From NCBI RefSeq assembly GCF_003957295.1, contig NZ_RQPJ01000001.1, positions 310,001 to 374,000 of the forward strand: a stretch of DNA of 64,000 bases, written 5' to 3'. Positions within the stretch are counted from its first letter, which is position 1, and the number at the start of each line of letters is the position of its first letter. Positions 52,038 to 60,648 of this stretch are shown one piece after another. The notes below the pieces were generated by a model, which saw nothing but the letters and a program-made list of their open reading frames with translations, ran no database searches and was not told the origin of the DNA. This DNA comes from Arenibacter aquaticus (GTDB lineage: Bacteria > Bacteroidota > Bacteroidia > Flavobacteriales > Flavobacteriaceae). The position numbers and the translations under genes are program-made.

Positions 52038-52799
52038 TCAATTATCCACTGTATACCCTAATTCCTTCTTTAATTGCAAAGCCATGATCTGGGTCCTATT
52101 CTTTAGTTTTTTGGCCTGGGTCAACAGGTTTTCCGTTTGCAGCAGTCTATCTACTATTGCGTTCTGATATTCCTTGCTATTGAGTAAGCTGTAATAATTG
52201 GACATTTTTCCAAAATCCCTAAGATTATTGTATTTAGGATTATCCCTTGGCAGCATATCTACAAGGGCCAGATGCTTTTCCACTTCTGGTTGTAAGTGAT
52301 TAACCACTATTTCGTTGATCTTTGCGTCTGTTATCTTAAATTCCTCAATGTTTGTAGGGTAATTGGCGATAAGATTTTTTAGTGAATCGCTTTCAATAAT
52401 TTCAAACTTCGAGGTACTAATAATAGAGTTCAAGGCTCCATCCAGCAATACCATTGGCGAGTAATTAATGTGTACTATGGTATCCTTGGCCCCAGGCGTA
52501 ATTTGTTCCGGGGCCAAGCCTACATAGTTTAAGGTAGCTTCCAATCTCTTAACATTACTGGCGTACTTATCTATGCCCGTATTAAGAACGTTCAAATTTG
52601 TGTTCAACTCTTCATAGAGGCTGTGATAAATTTTCGCCTCTACTATACGGTTTTTCCTGATTTCATTTAAATCATTGATTTTCCATGCGATCAGGATACC
52701 AATGACAATGAGGAATATTTCCCCAAAGGCATATAACAGATAACTTTTGAATTTACCGGAAACTATCAAACTTCGCCGAATTTTAGCAAATAAGCGCAT
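52038..52799 (-). CDS. DUF6090 family membrane protein
   Basis: A 253-residue protein. The N-terminus FAKIRRSLIVSGKFKSYLLYAFGEIFLIVIGILIAWKINDLNE is the diagnostic DUF6090 start: a basic amphipathic stretch and one membrane helix ending AWKINDLNE. The rest is helical and soluble, probably periplasmic. The function is unknown; genes of this family are often in multiple copies in Flavobacteriia. It is the last gene of the minus-strand cluster, 5 bp after the SCO1-like gene. Confidence 0.82.
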   Translation of the reverse strand: MRLFAKIRRSLIVSGKFKSYLLYAFGEIFLIVIGILIAWKINDLNEIRKNRIVEAKIYHSLYEELNTNLNVLNTGIDKYASNVKRLEATLNYVGLAPEQITPGAKDTIVHINYSPMVLLDGALNSIISTSKFEIIESDSLKNLIANYPTNIEEFKITDAKINEIVVNHLQPEVEKHLALVDMLPRDNPKYNNLRDFGKMSNYYSLLNSKEYQNAIVDRLLQTENLLTQAKKLKNRTQIMALQLKKELGYTVDN

Positions 52800-52804
52800 A
52801 TCAA

Positions 52805-53497
52805 CTACTCCAATTTTAAGGCTTTTATGTCTGTAATGAGTTGGGCTACAGACGACCTGTTCAATCCATTATATATTCCTCTAATATGTTTGTTCTTATC
52901 TATAAGCAAGAAGTTTTCGGTATGTAGAAAGTCGTTTATATCTTTTGGCTCCCCCAAATCATTCTCAACAAAATATTGATTTCTTCCGAGATCGTAAATT
53001 TCCGTTCTATCCCCTGTAACCAAATGCCATTTATTATCCATTACCCCGTTTTTTACGGCATAGTTTTTAAGCACGGGAACAGAATCTATAGAAGGAGTTA
53101 CGGAATGTGACAGTAATAACACTTCGGGGTCATCCTTAAATGCCTCTTGCACCTTTACCATATTCCCCGTCATCTTTAAGCATATACCTGGACAGGTGGT
53201 AAAGAAGAAATCCGCTATATATATTTTGTCCTCAAAAGTCTTTTGGGTTATGCTATCCCCCAGCTGATTCACCAGATTAAAATCGGTGATTTTATGAAAA
53301 TCCTCCTCTTCCTTGGTATTGGGTGTCAACCAATGTGGCGTAAAGGATTCGTCACTGTAGTAGGGCAGATACGCTACCCTACTTGTCTCTTCCACTTTAA
53401 TATCCTCCTTCTTCAGCTTTTGCTTGCAACTAGCCAGAGTCATTAACAATCCACCTAAAACCAATCCAATATTCCTAACTCCTAATAACAACTTCAT
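52805..53497 (-). CDS. SCO1/SenC-type lipoprotein
   Basis: A 230-residue protein with leader and lipobox LASC (Cys24). The thioredoxin fold contains FFFTTCPGICLKM, with CxxxC at Cys102 and Cys106, and the third copper ligand His in NDFLHTENFLLID (about 192). SCO proteins deliver copper to the CuA site of cytochrome oxidase or act as thiol reductases. Here no oxidase gene is near; the neighbours are a YHYH protein and a MORN lipoprotein. It overlaps the MORN gene by 23 bp. Confidence 0.87.
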   Translation of the reverse strand: MKLLLGVRNIGLVLGGLLMTLASCKQKLKKEDIKVEETSRVAYLPYYSDESFTPHWLTPNTKEEEDFHKITDFNLVNQLGDSITQKTFEDKIYIADFFFTTCPGICLKMTGNMVKVQEAFKDDPEVLLLSHSVTPSIDSVPVLKNYAVKNGVMDNKWHLVTGDRTEIYDLGRNQYFVENDLGEPKDINDFLHTENFLLIDKNKHIRGIYNGLNRSSVAQLITDIKALKLE

Positions 53498-54074
53498 CTT
53501 CTAATTTATAACATGAATTGGCCCTGAGCATTCCAAAAATGCGTCCGTTTTTGGCCTCATAATTAACATATAACTTTCCGTTGGGCAACCATGCCTTTTG
53601 CAATCCTTCCTCTTTCCCTGCTACCAATTGCCTTACTTTGGACAATTGTCCGGTAGCATACCATTGTTTCTCCTCCCCATCTTTTAATCCCTTTACGTAA
53701 TGGGATTCTTCCGCTAGCACACCATTTTCCCACCAACTTCTATACACCCCTACCAATTTATTTTGATGATAGGTAGATTCTATCCTAAGCACCCCTTTTT
53801 CGGACCATCTTCTTGCCACACCTTCCCTTTTTCCATTTAAAAAACCCAAGCGTTCAGCCAAGGTACCATTGGAGTGGAATTTCACGGAATAGCCATTGTA
53901 TGGCTGGTTCTTGTAATACCATTTGCCTTCATTTTGGTTAAGGATCAAATCCTGCTTGGGCACCTCAACACTGTCTATTACAATTGCTTTTTTCACCTCC
54001 CTTTTAACAGCAGTGGCTTCTTTACAATTTAACAGCAATAATGCCGTCACCAATAATAGGAGTAATGCACGCAT
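53475..54074 (-). CDS. MORN-repeat (YwqK-like) lipoprotein
   Basis: A 199-residue protein with lipobox LLNC. About five MORN-2 repeats of 22-24 residues follow: YNGYSVKFHSNGTLAERLGF, REGVARRWSEKGVLRIESTY, LVGVYRSWWENGVLAEESHY, KDGEEKQWYATGQLSKVRQL, EEGLQKAWLPNGKLYVNYEA. Such repeats form an extended beta-structure and are annotated as YwqK antitoxin-like, but no toxin gene is present. Lipid anchoring suggests a periplasmic or surface scaffold. Confidence 0.8.
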   Translation of the reverse strand: MRALLLLLVTALLLLNCKEATAVKREVKKAIVIDSVEVPKQDLILNQNEGKWYYKNQPYNGYSVKFHSNGTLAERLGFLNGKREGVARRWSEKGVLRIESTYHQNKLVGVYRSWWENGVLAEESHYVKGLKDGEEKQWYATGQLSKVRQLVAGKEEGLQKAWLPNGKLYVNYEAKNGRIFGMLRANSCYKLEDEVVIRS

Positions 54075-54083
54075 AGTTTCTTT

Positions 54084-54848
54084 TTAGTATCCTTGATATG
54101 GTCCGGCAAAAGCTATATAAGATCCGGTGGTTGAATACAGTTCGTTAATAATGTGGTAGTGATATTCTTCCTCTCCATCGGTATATTGGGTTGCCGTGGT
54201 GTGTCCGCCAGAAGCGTCCAAATCTGTTGGGTAGGTACCGGTGGAAGTACACTTTCTTCCGTAGAGAAAAACCCCGTCCAACAAGATACCTACTAAATTG
54301 GAATCATCATCAGTGAACGCCTTGGGTTCCAAGTGATAATGGTATACCCCTGGGCCTATATGGGCACCGGTCCAATCCAAACTTGCCGCTGCTTGGTCCA
54401 AGGCTCCGCCTCCTTCCTGATCGTTAAATATGGAGGAACCGCTCACGGCTATACCTATCGTATTTAGCTGTGTTGCTACGGTAATTCCTGTTAAGTTGGG
54501 CGTGGCATCTACCCTAATAGTAGTAGCATTGTTGTTACTAGACATTATACTAGGGGTACGATCTACATCGGGCTCCTCCTTATACAGGTCATTTCCCTCT
54601 CCCCAATAAACCGTTTCATGATTGGGTAATCCGGTGGTTTCAATAACCACTTCGGAACCGTCTAGATAAATAGTTGTGGCATCGGAATTAAATGCCGAAA
54701 AAGCAGCATGCAATTCGGTTACAACCTCTTCTTCGGCTTCAACATCGTTTGCACTATCTGCACTACAGGCTATTAGCGTGGTCAAAAGCAAGGCCACTCC
54801 CATACCTATTGCGACAATACTTTTTTTGATTTTTAATTCATTTTTCAT
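54084..54848 (-). CDS. YHYH-domain lipoprotein
   Basis: A 254-residue protein with lipobox LIAC. The YHYH domain shows GPGVYHYHLEPKAFTDDDSNLVGILLDGVFLYG and later EEYHYHIINEL, two histidine pairs that suggest metal binding. An N-terminal region (about 40-130) is beta-rich. The family's function is unknown; co-occurrence with SCO1-like and EF-hand proteins here points to a metal or redox role at the envelope. It starts 10 bp before the MORN gene on the same strand. Confidence 0.8.
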   Translation of the reverse strand: MKNELKIKKSIVAIGMGVALLLTTLIACSADSANDVEAEEEVVTELHAAFSAFNSDATTIYLDGSEVVIETTGLPNHETVYWGEGNDLYKEEPDVDRTPSIMSSNNNATTIRVDATPNLTGITVATQLNTIGIAVSGSSIFNDQEGGGALDQAAASLDWTGAHIGPGVYHYHLEPKAFTDDDSNLVGILLDGVFLYGRKCTSTGTYPTDLDASGGHTTATQYTDGEEEYHYHIINELYSTTGSYIAFAGPYQGY

Positions 54849-55015
54849 CTTTATTAATTTAGGGTAATTATGTTATATTTTTTTTCTGTGTTTATGTCAT
54901 AACAAAACTCGTTAATCAACTAATAACAAAATCTTCAAATCCATGAACTGCCCACTCTTTTAAGTCAATAATGGGTATTGATCGGTAAACCAATTTTAAG
55001 CCCAATGGCTTTAGG

Positions 55016-55156
55016 CTATTTTACGGGTTTGATCATTTTATAAATAACCAATACTGCCAGTACTATTACAACACATGAAAGAATAAAGGCCCACCAGAGG
55101 TTGGGTTCATTACCCGTTAACTTGAATTGGTCCCATATATTTTTCCATAATTCCAT
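55016..55156 (-). CDS. Small single-pass membrane protein (46 aa)
   Basis: ATG at 55156 and TAG at 55016 encode MELWKNIWDQFKLTGNEPN, a membrane helix (LWWAFILSCVVIVLAVLVIYK) and the short tail MIKPVK. It lies in the gap of 535 bp between the YHYH gene and the 55384 gene, on their strand. The layout (N-terminal amphipathic part, N-x-P before the helix, basic end) recalls the two peptides at 694 and 1114. Function unknown. The rest of the gap (54849-55015, 55157-55383) shows no gene. Confidence 0.6.
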   Translation of the reverse strand: MELWKNIWDQFKLTGNEPNLWWAFILSCVVIVLAVLVIYKMIKPVK

Positions 55157-55383
55157 TGGCTATATTTCTTTGTTAGATTGTAATTCGATTAATTTTTTTT
55201 TATAATCCGGTGTATTAATAGCAGCTATCTAGCAACCATTAAAAAAAGGCCACAGCCATAAACCTTAAGTGGTTTTCATTGGATCTCCTGTTATCGGCTG
55301 CCATTTTATTGTTTTTAAACATAGACGAGGGCGAGTATTGATAGATTCCCTAAATCCCCGTTGGTCATACCCAAAAATTAAAA

Positions 55384-55977
55384 TCAGCGGACTATGGTAA
55401 GAGGCTCTTTTTTAGACTTATTGGGCTTATTAATTAAATAACCAATCCCTAATACAGTCAGCCCCAAAACCAATATAGCCACAACACCCAATAATACCAT
55501 ACCCGCACCGGAAGCAACAAGACCTGCCTCATTTTTGCCCACTTCCACAAACTCCTTCCCGTTGACTGCCAGTGAAAGGGTATGGTCATTCTCATTATTT
55601 AAAACAAAGTGTTCTTTTTTATACCCTTCCTTCAACAAAAAAAGGGTACTCTTATTTCTATGTATGTCTTTAAATGTGCTGTTTTTAACCAAGACCGAGT
55701 GTATGTCCGAGGTAATGCCCGAGACCTGGAATAACACCCTAGTTTCATGACCTAGTTTCACGGCCCCATTTTCTAAAGAAATAGCCTCCCCTCCATTAAA
55801 ACTAACATGCAGGTTGCTCTTTAAATGCTCTAACACCATTTGTTGGAACTCCTCAGGGGTTTTATAAGGCGTTTCGGCAAAATTAGTCCGTATCTCTTGT
55901 TGAAAAGCGGTAAGGGATGCACTTATCTGCAACACCCAACTGTTATTCCCTTTTACGTCCTTTAGGCTTGGGAGCAT
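55384..55977 (-). CDS. C-terminally anchored protein of unknown family, probably lacking its natural N-terminus
   Basis: From ATG 55977 it has 197 residues. It has a beta-rich domain (NNSWVLQISASLTAFQQEI, TPYKTPEEFQQMVLEHL), then one strong membrane helix (MVLLGVVAILVLGLTVLGIGYLI) and the basic tail NKPNKSKKEP. The domain looks extracytoplasmic, yet no signal peptide precedes it. The start lies inside the 3' end of the EF-hand gene in another frame (35-bp overlap). Either a deletion joined the two genes or the export signal comes from elsewhere. The frame stays open to 56019 but there only shadows the EF-hand gene. Confidence 0.6.
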   Translation of the reverse strand: MLPSLKDVKGNNSWVLQISASLTAFQQEIRTNFAETPYKTPEEFQQMVLEHLKSNLHVSFNGGEAISLENGAVKLGHETRVLFQVSGITSDIHSVLVKNSTFKDIHRNKSTLFLLKEGYKKEHFVLNNENDHTLSLAVNGKEFVEVGKNEAGLVASGAGMVLLGVVAILVLGLTVLGIGYLINKPNKSKKEPLTIVR

Positions 55978-56233
55978 TTTCCAATTCCTCCTTGGTGATA
56001 AAGCCATCTTCATCCGCATCTATTTTGTCGAAGTCATTTTTTATGGGGCCTTTGATCTCCTTTTTAGAAAGTTTACCGTCCTCGTCCTTATCCATTTGCT
56101 CAAAAATTTCGTCAACGGATGGCGGCTCTTTTTGTCCTTGTCCGCCCTGAGGCTGTTGTGCGCTTACATTAGTGCCAAAAAATACGGTGACAACTGCTGT
56201 TAATACTGCTGATTTTAAGATCATTTTTTTCAT
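55943..56233 (-). CDS. Secreted EF-hand calcium-binding protein
   Basis: A 96-residue protein with a signal peptide (cleavage near VSAQ). Two EF-hand loops follow: DKDEDGKLSKKE and DADEDGFITKEE, both with Asp at 1, 3 and 5 and Glu at 12. The tail is basic (KPKGRKRE). It should bind two Ca2+ outside the cytoplasm. It heads the minus-strand cluster and is divergent from the LytS gene at 56425; a CATCTTTG near 56270 on the minus strand may be its -7 box. Confidence 0.85.
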   Translation of the reverse strand: MKKMILKSAVLTAVVTVFFGTNVSAQQPQGGQGQKEPPSVDEIFEQMDKDEDGKLSKKEIKGPIKNDFDKIDADEDGFITKEELENAPKPKGRKRE

Positions 56234-56424
56234 TGTTATTGTTTTTAGAATTCATTATTTGGACTACAAAGATGGAGTATGGTTGAATACCAATTGCCTA
56301 CTTTCAGCGAACCAATGGAGGTTTTAAGCCAAACTGGCAGTAACAGCTGCGAACTTCAAATTGAGGAGGGTGCGGATGGCCCATTTTTGCATTCCCATGA
56401 AAATTAATTGCTTTAATTTGTACC

Positions 56425-57456
56425 ATGGACAGAACAAAACGATATCTTTTTCACGTTGCATTGTGGCTAGCCGTTTGGCTTATGGCCTGGTTACTAATGA
56501 CCGATGATGTGCAATTTATAAGGAAAAATATACCTACTTTTCTATTACAAATTGTAGTCATTGCCGTTCTTATCTATTACACGGCACCGGCACTTTTATT
56601 CAAAAAAAAGTATACCTCCTTTATAATGATCTCCCTGGTGGTGATTGTTACCTTCGCAGCTATTAATTCTGAACCTTTTAAGGGTATAATTACAGGCCAA
56701 CCACCACGTCTTGGAGGTCCACCTCCCGCAATGAGACCAAGGGTGCCTCCCCAGTTTTTGATCCACTTTTTAATATTGTCCATTGCCTATGTACTGGCAA
56801 CTTTTGTTGAGACATTTTTGTTTGCCCAAAAGAAGGAAGAAGAAACCATCAGAAACAAAAATGAAAATTTACAGACCGAACTAAAACTACTGAAGTCCCA
56901 GATCAACCCACATTTTTTGTTTAATTCCTTAAACAATATTTATGCGCTTTCGGTTACCAATTCGGACAAGACCCAACAGGGTATCAGCACCCTATCCAAT
57001 ATGTTGCGCTATGTTTTGTACGAGTGTGAACAAGCTTATGTACCTATAGGAAAGGAGGTAAATTATATAAAGGACTATTTGGCCATGTATGTTTTAAAAA
57101 GCAGTAAAACCTATCCTATACACTCAGAATTTCAAATAAAAAACGAGGCTGTTCAGGTAGCACCCATGCTATTCATCCCCTTTGTTGAAAATGCCCTAAA
57201 ACACGGTAATTTAGAAAAGATATCAGAAGCTTTTTTAAAAATAACTATCTTTTCGGATGACAAAAAAATCGATTTTGCAATAGAAAACAGCATTCCCAAA
57301 GAGCCTGTAGAGAAAGATAAAATAGGAGGAATAGGCCTGGAAAACGTTAAGAAGAGATTGGAAATTTTATATCCAAAAAGGCATACCTTAAAAATCAATA
57401 AAGATTTAACTACTTTTAAAGTTCAACTACACATAGATCTCAATGGGAACCATTAA
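56425..57456 (+). CDS. LytS-type sensor histidine kinase
   Basis: A 343-residue protein with four N-terminal helices. The Pro/Arg-rich loop before the last helix is TGQPPRLGGPPPAMRPRVPP. The kinase motif is NPHFLFNSLNN (His163), the N box NALKHG and the G box IGGIGLENVKKRL. TTAATTTG (56414-56421) stands 3 bases before the ATG, with TTTG 23 bp further up, so the message may be leaderless. It overlaps the LytTR gene by 14 bp. Divergence from the EF-hand cluster suggests that cluster as a target. Confidence 0.88.
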   Translation: MDRTKRYLFHVALWLAVWLMAWLLMTDDVQFIRKNIPTFLLQIVVIAVLIYYTAPALLFKKKYTSFIMISLVVIVTFAAINSEPFKGIITGQPPRLGGPPPAMRPRVPPQFLIHFLILSIAYVLATFVETFLFAQKKEEETIRNKNENLQTELKLLKSQINPHFLFNSLNNIYALSVTNSDKTQQGISTLSNMLRYVLYECEQAYVPIGKEVNYIKDYLAMYVLKSSKTYPIHSEFQIKNEAVQVAPMLFIPFVENALKHGNLEKISEAFLKITIFSDDKKIDFAIENSIPKEPVEKDKIGGIGLENVKKRLEILYPKRHTLKINKDLTTFKVQLHIDLNGNH

Positions 57457-58120
57457 ATGTTTAATTGTGGACGATGAGGAACTAGCACGCAGCCTCCTTA
57501 AAACCTATGTTGCCAAAGTGAATTATTTGGAATTGGTGGCCGATTTTGAAAACCCCTTGGACGCCATAAAAGTGCTCAAAGAACAAAAAATAGATCTCCT
57601 TCTACTGGACATCCAAATGCCCGAAATAAAGGGTACGGATTTTGCTAAAATGATTCCGGCCGAAACACAAGTGATCTTTACTACGGCATACTCTGAATAT
57701 GCCTTGGAGGGCTTTGAACTGAGCGTCTTGGATTACCTTTTAAAGCCTATAACCTTTGAACGGTTCCTACAGGCCGTAAACAAGCTAAAAACAAAAACCG
57801 ATAAGGAAGAAGTAGAAGATTCCATTGTGGTCAAGTCTGGTTACGACTTGCATAAACTCAACTACGACAATATACTCTTTATTGAAAGTGATAGTGAATA
57901 CGTGGTCTACCACACCACACACGGAAAGATCATGAGCAATCAGAGCCTAACGGCTTTAGAGAAAAAGCTGCCGGCCCCAATTTTTATGAGGGTACACAGG
58001 TCCTATATCGTTAACAAAAACAAGGTAAATGCCCTAAAGGGGAAAGATTTGACCATTGAAAAAGAAATTATCCCCGTTAGTGCCAGGTATTTTGATCTGG
58101 TAAAAAAGAACATTTTTTAG
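57443..58120 (+). CDS. LytTR-family response regulator
   Basis: A 225-residue protein. Receiver: VDDEELARSLL, LLLLDIQMPEIKG with Asp56, FTTAYSEYALEGF, YLLKPI. LytTR domain from about 130 (SIVVKSGYDLHKLNYDNILFIES, IFMRVHRSYIVNKNKV). The linker between domains is about 15 residues shorter than in the other two regulators of the window. It is convergent with the gene at 58204; a small hairpin GCCTTA/TAAGGC (58133-58147) lies between. Confidence 0.9.
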   Translation: MGTIKCLIVDDEELARSLLKTYVAKVNYLELVADFENPLDAIKVLKEQKIDLLLLDIQMPEIKGTDFAKMIPAETQVIFTTAYSEYALEGFELSVLDYLLKPITFERFLQAVNKLKTKTDKEEVEDSIVVKSGYDLHKLNYDNILFIESDSEYVVYHTTHGKIMSNQSLTALEKKLPAPIFMRVHRSYIVNKNKVNALKGKDLTIEKEIIPVSARYFDLVKKNIF

Positions 58121-58203
58121 TGGTATACACAAGCCTTAATGTAAGGCAATCAGGGTGTTTGCACATTTTCCAAAAGGATCCTATTATATCGTATAAGGCA
58201 CCA

Positions 58204-60456
58204 TTAGGGCGTTATCAAATTTAAATAGCGTCCCATCCAATAGGGTAAAAGCCAGTAAACAGGCTCTTTTTCCTGGGAAGGATCTCCACTAACGGCCAAA
58301 TAAGGATTCTGATCCCAGCGGGTAGTTCGGTACTCACTGGGCGGACGCAAAGTTGTTTGTAATTCCTCCAATATTGGCTGCCTAACCACTTTTAAATCTT
58401 CCCGCTTTCCATTATCTATATACCAATCTACCAAATCCAAAGGAGCATCCTTTAGAAAGGCAATTGAGTTGTCCAATTCATCGGATCCACCTTTTAAAAA
58501 GTTATAGGTAAAATTGACTAGTGGGCTATTGGCTTTTTTATGCTTGTTGAACCACTGCTCCATATGGTCTTGATATTCCCTCTTCAACACGGGGTCATCC
58601 TCATAACTAATGAGTACCGGGTACATGTAAAGGGACAGGAAAATATCAAAATAAGTCTCCCACGCCGGGTTGGTATGATGCAACATTTTTGCATTTTCCA
58701 GGTAGCCTTCTTCCTTTATCAATTTCAAATATTCACTTTGGTACTTTTCCTTTTTGGTAATCTGATAGGCAAATTTTAGAAAAGCAAGTAGCTCTAAAGA
58801 GTTTAAGGCCTTTTCTGGCGCCCAATCTGGATCATGGTTAAGGATGGCCGGAGACCAAACGCCCCATTTGGTAGGCGTGCCATCAACATCTACAAGATTA
58901 AAGTTGTTCCTGATCAAATGATCCATAATCTTACTGAAGTGATCTGCTATCCTACCTTTTTCCTTAGCATCGGCTACTAAATTATAATAGCAATAGTAGC
59001 CAAATAGATGCCCAGAAATTTCATCGCTACTGGTATCACCTTTCCACTTCCAATTACCATCCTTGGAAACATGCCAGCGTTTTTCCACCGGTTTATGCCT
59101 AGGGTTTTCTATAAGTTCCTCCGCCAATTCGCGCTCCGAATATGTGCGGTTCATATCATGGGAATGTTCCCAGGAGACAGGAATTATTGTTCTTGCAAAA
59201 AAACCATCCTCCCCGGTCACTTCCCTTAAAAAATGTAAAAATTCGAAGGCCTTTTTGGCCCGCTCCTTTGCCTGCTGGTCGTGGGTGGCCGCATATCTAA
59301 AAGATTCCATCGCCAAATAATTGGAGGTATACTCTCCATCATTATCATCGTCATCCGGTTGTATTGTTGTGGTGTCCCCTGGCACTACTAGTTTGGATCG
59401 TGCTATGATCCAAGGTTCCCGCACATGTCTTCGTATCAATTTATCATAAAAATAATCGGCCTTATCCGCAAGTGTCATTTCCCTTACCTTAATAGCGCTT
59501 ACGCCATTGGCCGTAGCAATCCATGCATTACCCTGTGTGTCGAAAGCGATATCCCTCACCTGATCCGAAACCAACCATCGCCTTCCCAATCTCACAGAGT
59601 AGGATGTTTCTCCCGGTGTAAATCTTGTTAACCCGTATTGGGTGCCTATCCACATCCTACCATCGGGCCCTTTGGCCACAGCATTTACATTTGCATTGGG
59701 TATACCATCCCTAGGTTTTTTCTCTCCTATTTTCCCTGTTTGATCCCTAATGGACACCCCACCCAAACCTCCGATCCATAAATTGCCTCTTTGATCCAAA
59801 TCCAAGCCGGACACATAAGCACTTATCAAATCGTTATTCCCTTGATATACTGTAGTTCTTTCAGCATTACAATGGTACAATCCCACATCCGTACCTATCC
59901 AAAGACCCCCATTTTTATCAGAGAGTGCGGCGCGAATACTTCTGGCCGTTTTATATTTCATTTTCTGCCATGCACTATCTTTATAAAGCCATATTCCATA
60001 TGGACCCATGGCATAAACACCCTCCTTAGACAATACCAATTTGGCTATGGGCGGCTTAAGGCCTTCCATTTTCTGAATGACACCAGACCTACTCCTGTAC
60101 ACCCCGTTCCAAGTGGCCATCCATATATCCCGGCCCAAATGCACCGCCACATCATAAGCCGGACCTTGATTGTCACCGCTAATTACAATCTTCCATTCCC
60201 TGGAACCAACTCTTTTTTGATAGATACCATTTTTGGTGGCAATCCAAACTTCACCACTTAAAGTGGGACATATGGCTCTAACATTGTTGGCATCCTCATT
60301 GGAATCCGAAATATGATAACCCACATGGTATTCCTGATGAAAAGGCCTGTCCGAATAGGTTATTTTTTTATTATCCAAGGATTCGTACGAATGGTCTAAG
60401 TGTTGTCCCCATGATAAAAATGGCACTATAATGAGAAATTGCAATAAATTTTTCAT
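58204..60456 (-). CDS. Secreted two-part protein: beta propeller plus alpha/alpha-toroid domain
   Basis: A 750-residue protein with a signal peptide (MKNLLQFLIIVPFLSWGQ). Residues about 55-325 contain at least six ligand-sensor propeller repeats of the Reg_prop type (GEVWIATKNGIYQ, GGLWIGTDVGLYH, GNLWIGGLGGVSI, GRMWIGTQYGLTR, GNAWIATANGVSA). Residues about 360-740 are a helical region (SNYLAMESFRYAATHDQQAKERA, SGHLFGYYCYYNLVADA) that looks like a six-hairpin glycosidase or lyase fold. No histidine kinase follows, unlike in hybrid sensors. It may bind and cleave a glycan. The substrate is unknown. Confidence 0.7.
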   Translation of the reverse strand: MKNLLQFLIIVPFLSWGQHLDHSYESLDNKKITYSDRPFHQEYHVGYHISDSNEDANNVRAICPTLSGEVWIATKNGIYQKRVGSREWKIVISGDNQGPAYDVAVHLGRDIWMATWNGVYRSRSGVIQKMEGLKPPIAKLVLSKEGVYAMGPYGIWLYKDSAWQKMKYKTARSIRAALSDKNGGLWIGTDVGLYHCNAERTTVYQGNNDLISAYVSGLDLDQRGNLWIGGLGGVSIRDQTGKIGEKKPRDGIPNANVNAVAKGPDGRMWIGTQYGLTRFTPGETSYSVRLGRRWLVSDQVRDIAFDTQGNAWIATANGVSAIKVREMTLADKADYFYDKLIRRHVREPWIIARSKLVVPGDTTTIQPDDDDNDGEYTSNYLAMESFRYAATHDQQAKERAKKAFEFLHFLREVTGEDGFFARTIIPVSWEHSHDMNRTYSERELAEELIENPRHKPVEKRWHVSKDGNWKWKGDTSSDEISGHLFGYYCYYNLVADAKEKGRIADHFSKIMDHLIRNNFNLVDVDGTPTKWGVWSPAILNHDPDWAPEKALNSLELLAFLKFAYQITKKEKYQSEYLKLIKEEGYLENAKMLHHTNPAWETYFDIFLSLYMYPVLISYEDDPVLKREYQDHMEQWFNKHKKANSPLVNFTYNFLKGGSDELDNSIAFLKDAPLDLVDWYIDNGKREDLKVVRQPILEELQTTLRPPSEYRTTRWDQNPYLAVSGDPSQEKEPVYWLLPYWMGRYLNLITP

Positions 60457-60482
60457 TTTTGGTGGCTACTTGGTTTGGTTCT

Positions 60483-60490
60483 TAAAGTTA
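60483..60490 (-). promoter_or_regulatory. -7 promoter box of the propeller gene
   Basis: The minus strand reads TAACTTTA, with TTTTGG about 21 bp upstream as the -33 part. The ATG at 60456 is about 20 bases after the expected start. Confidence 0.5.
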
Positions 60491-60648
60491 AGCCATGTCT
60501 GGCACATACGCCAAAAACGAGGTTAATTCTCAGGTGTAACCCTACCATATCGTACAAACCACTAAACACCTGATAAGAAACATATTAGGATTCACCCCCT
60601 TAGTATAGAATTAATACCCCGCAGACATTTTGTCCAGCAGATACTAAA

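Noticed and set aside
53475-54074. Toxin-antitoxin reading of the YwqK-like MORN lipoprotein
   Set aside because: No toxin gene is adjacent, and the lipid anchor and SCO1/YHYH neighbours point to an envelope role.
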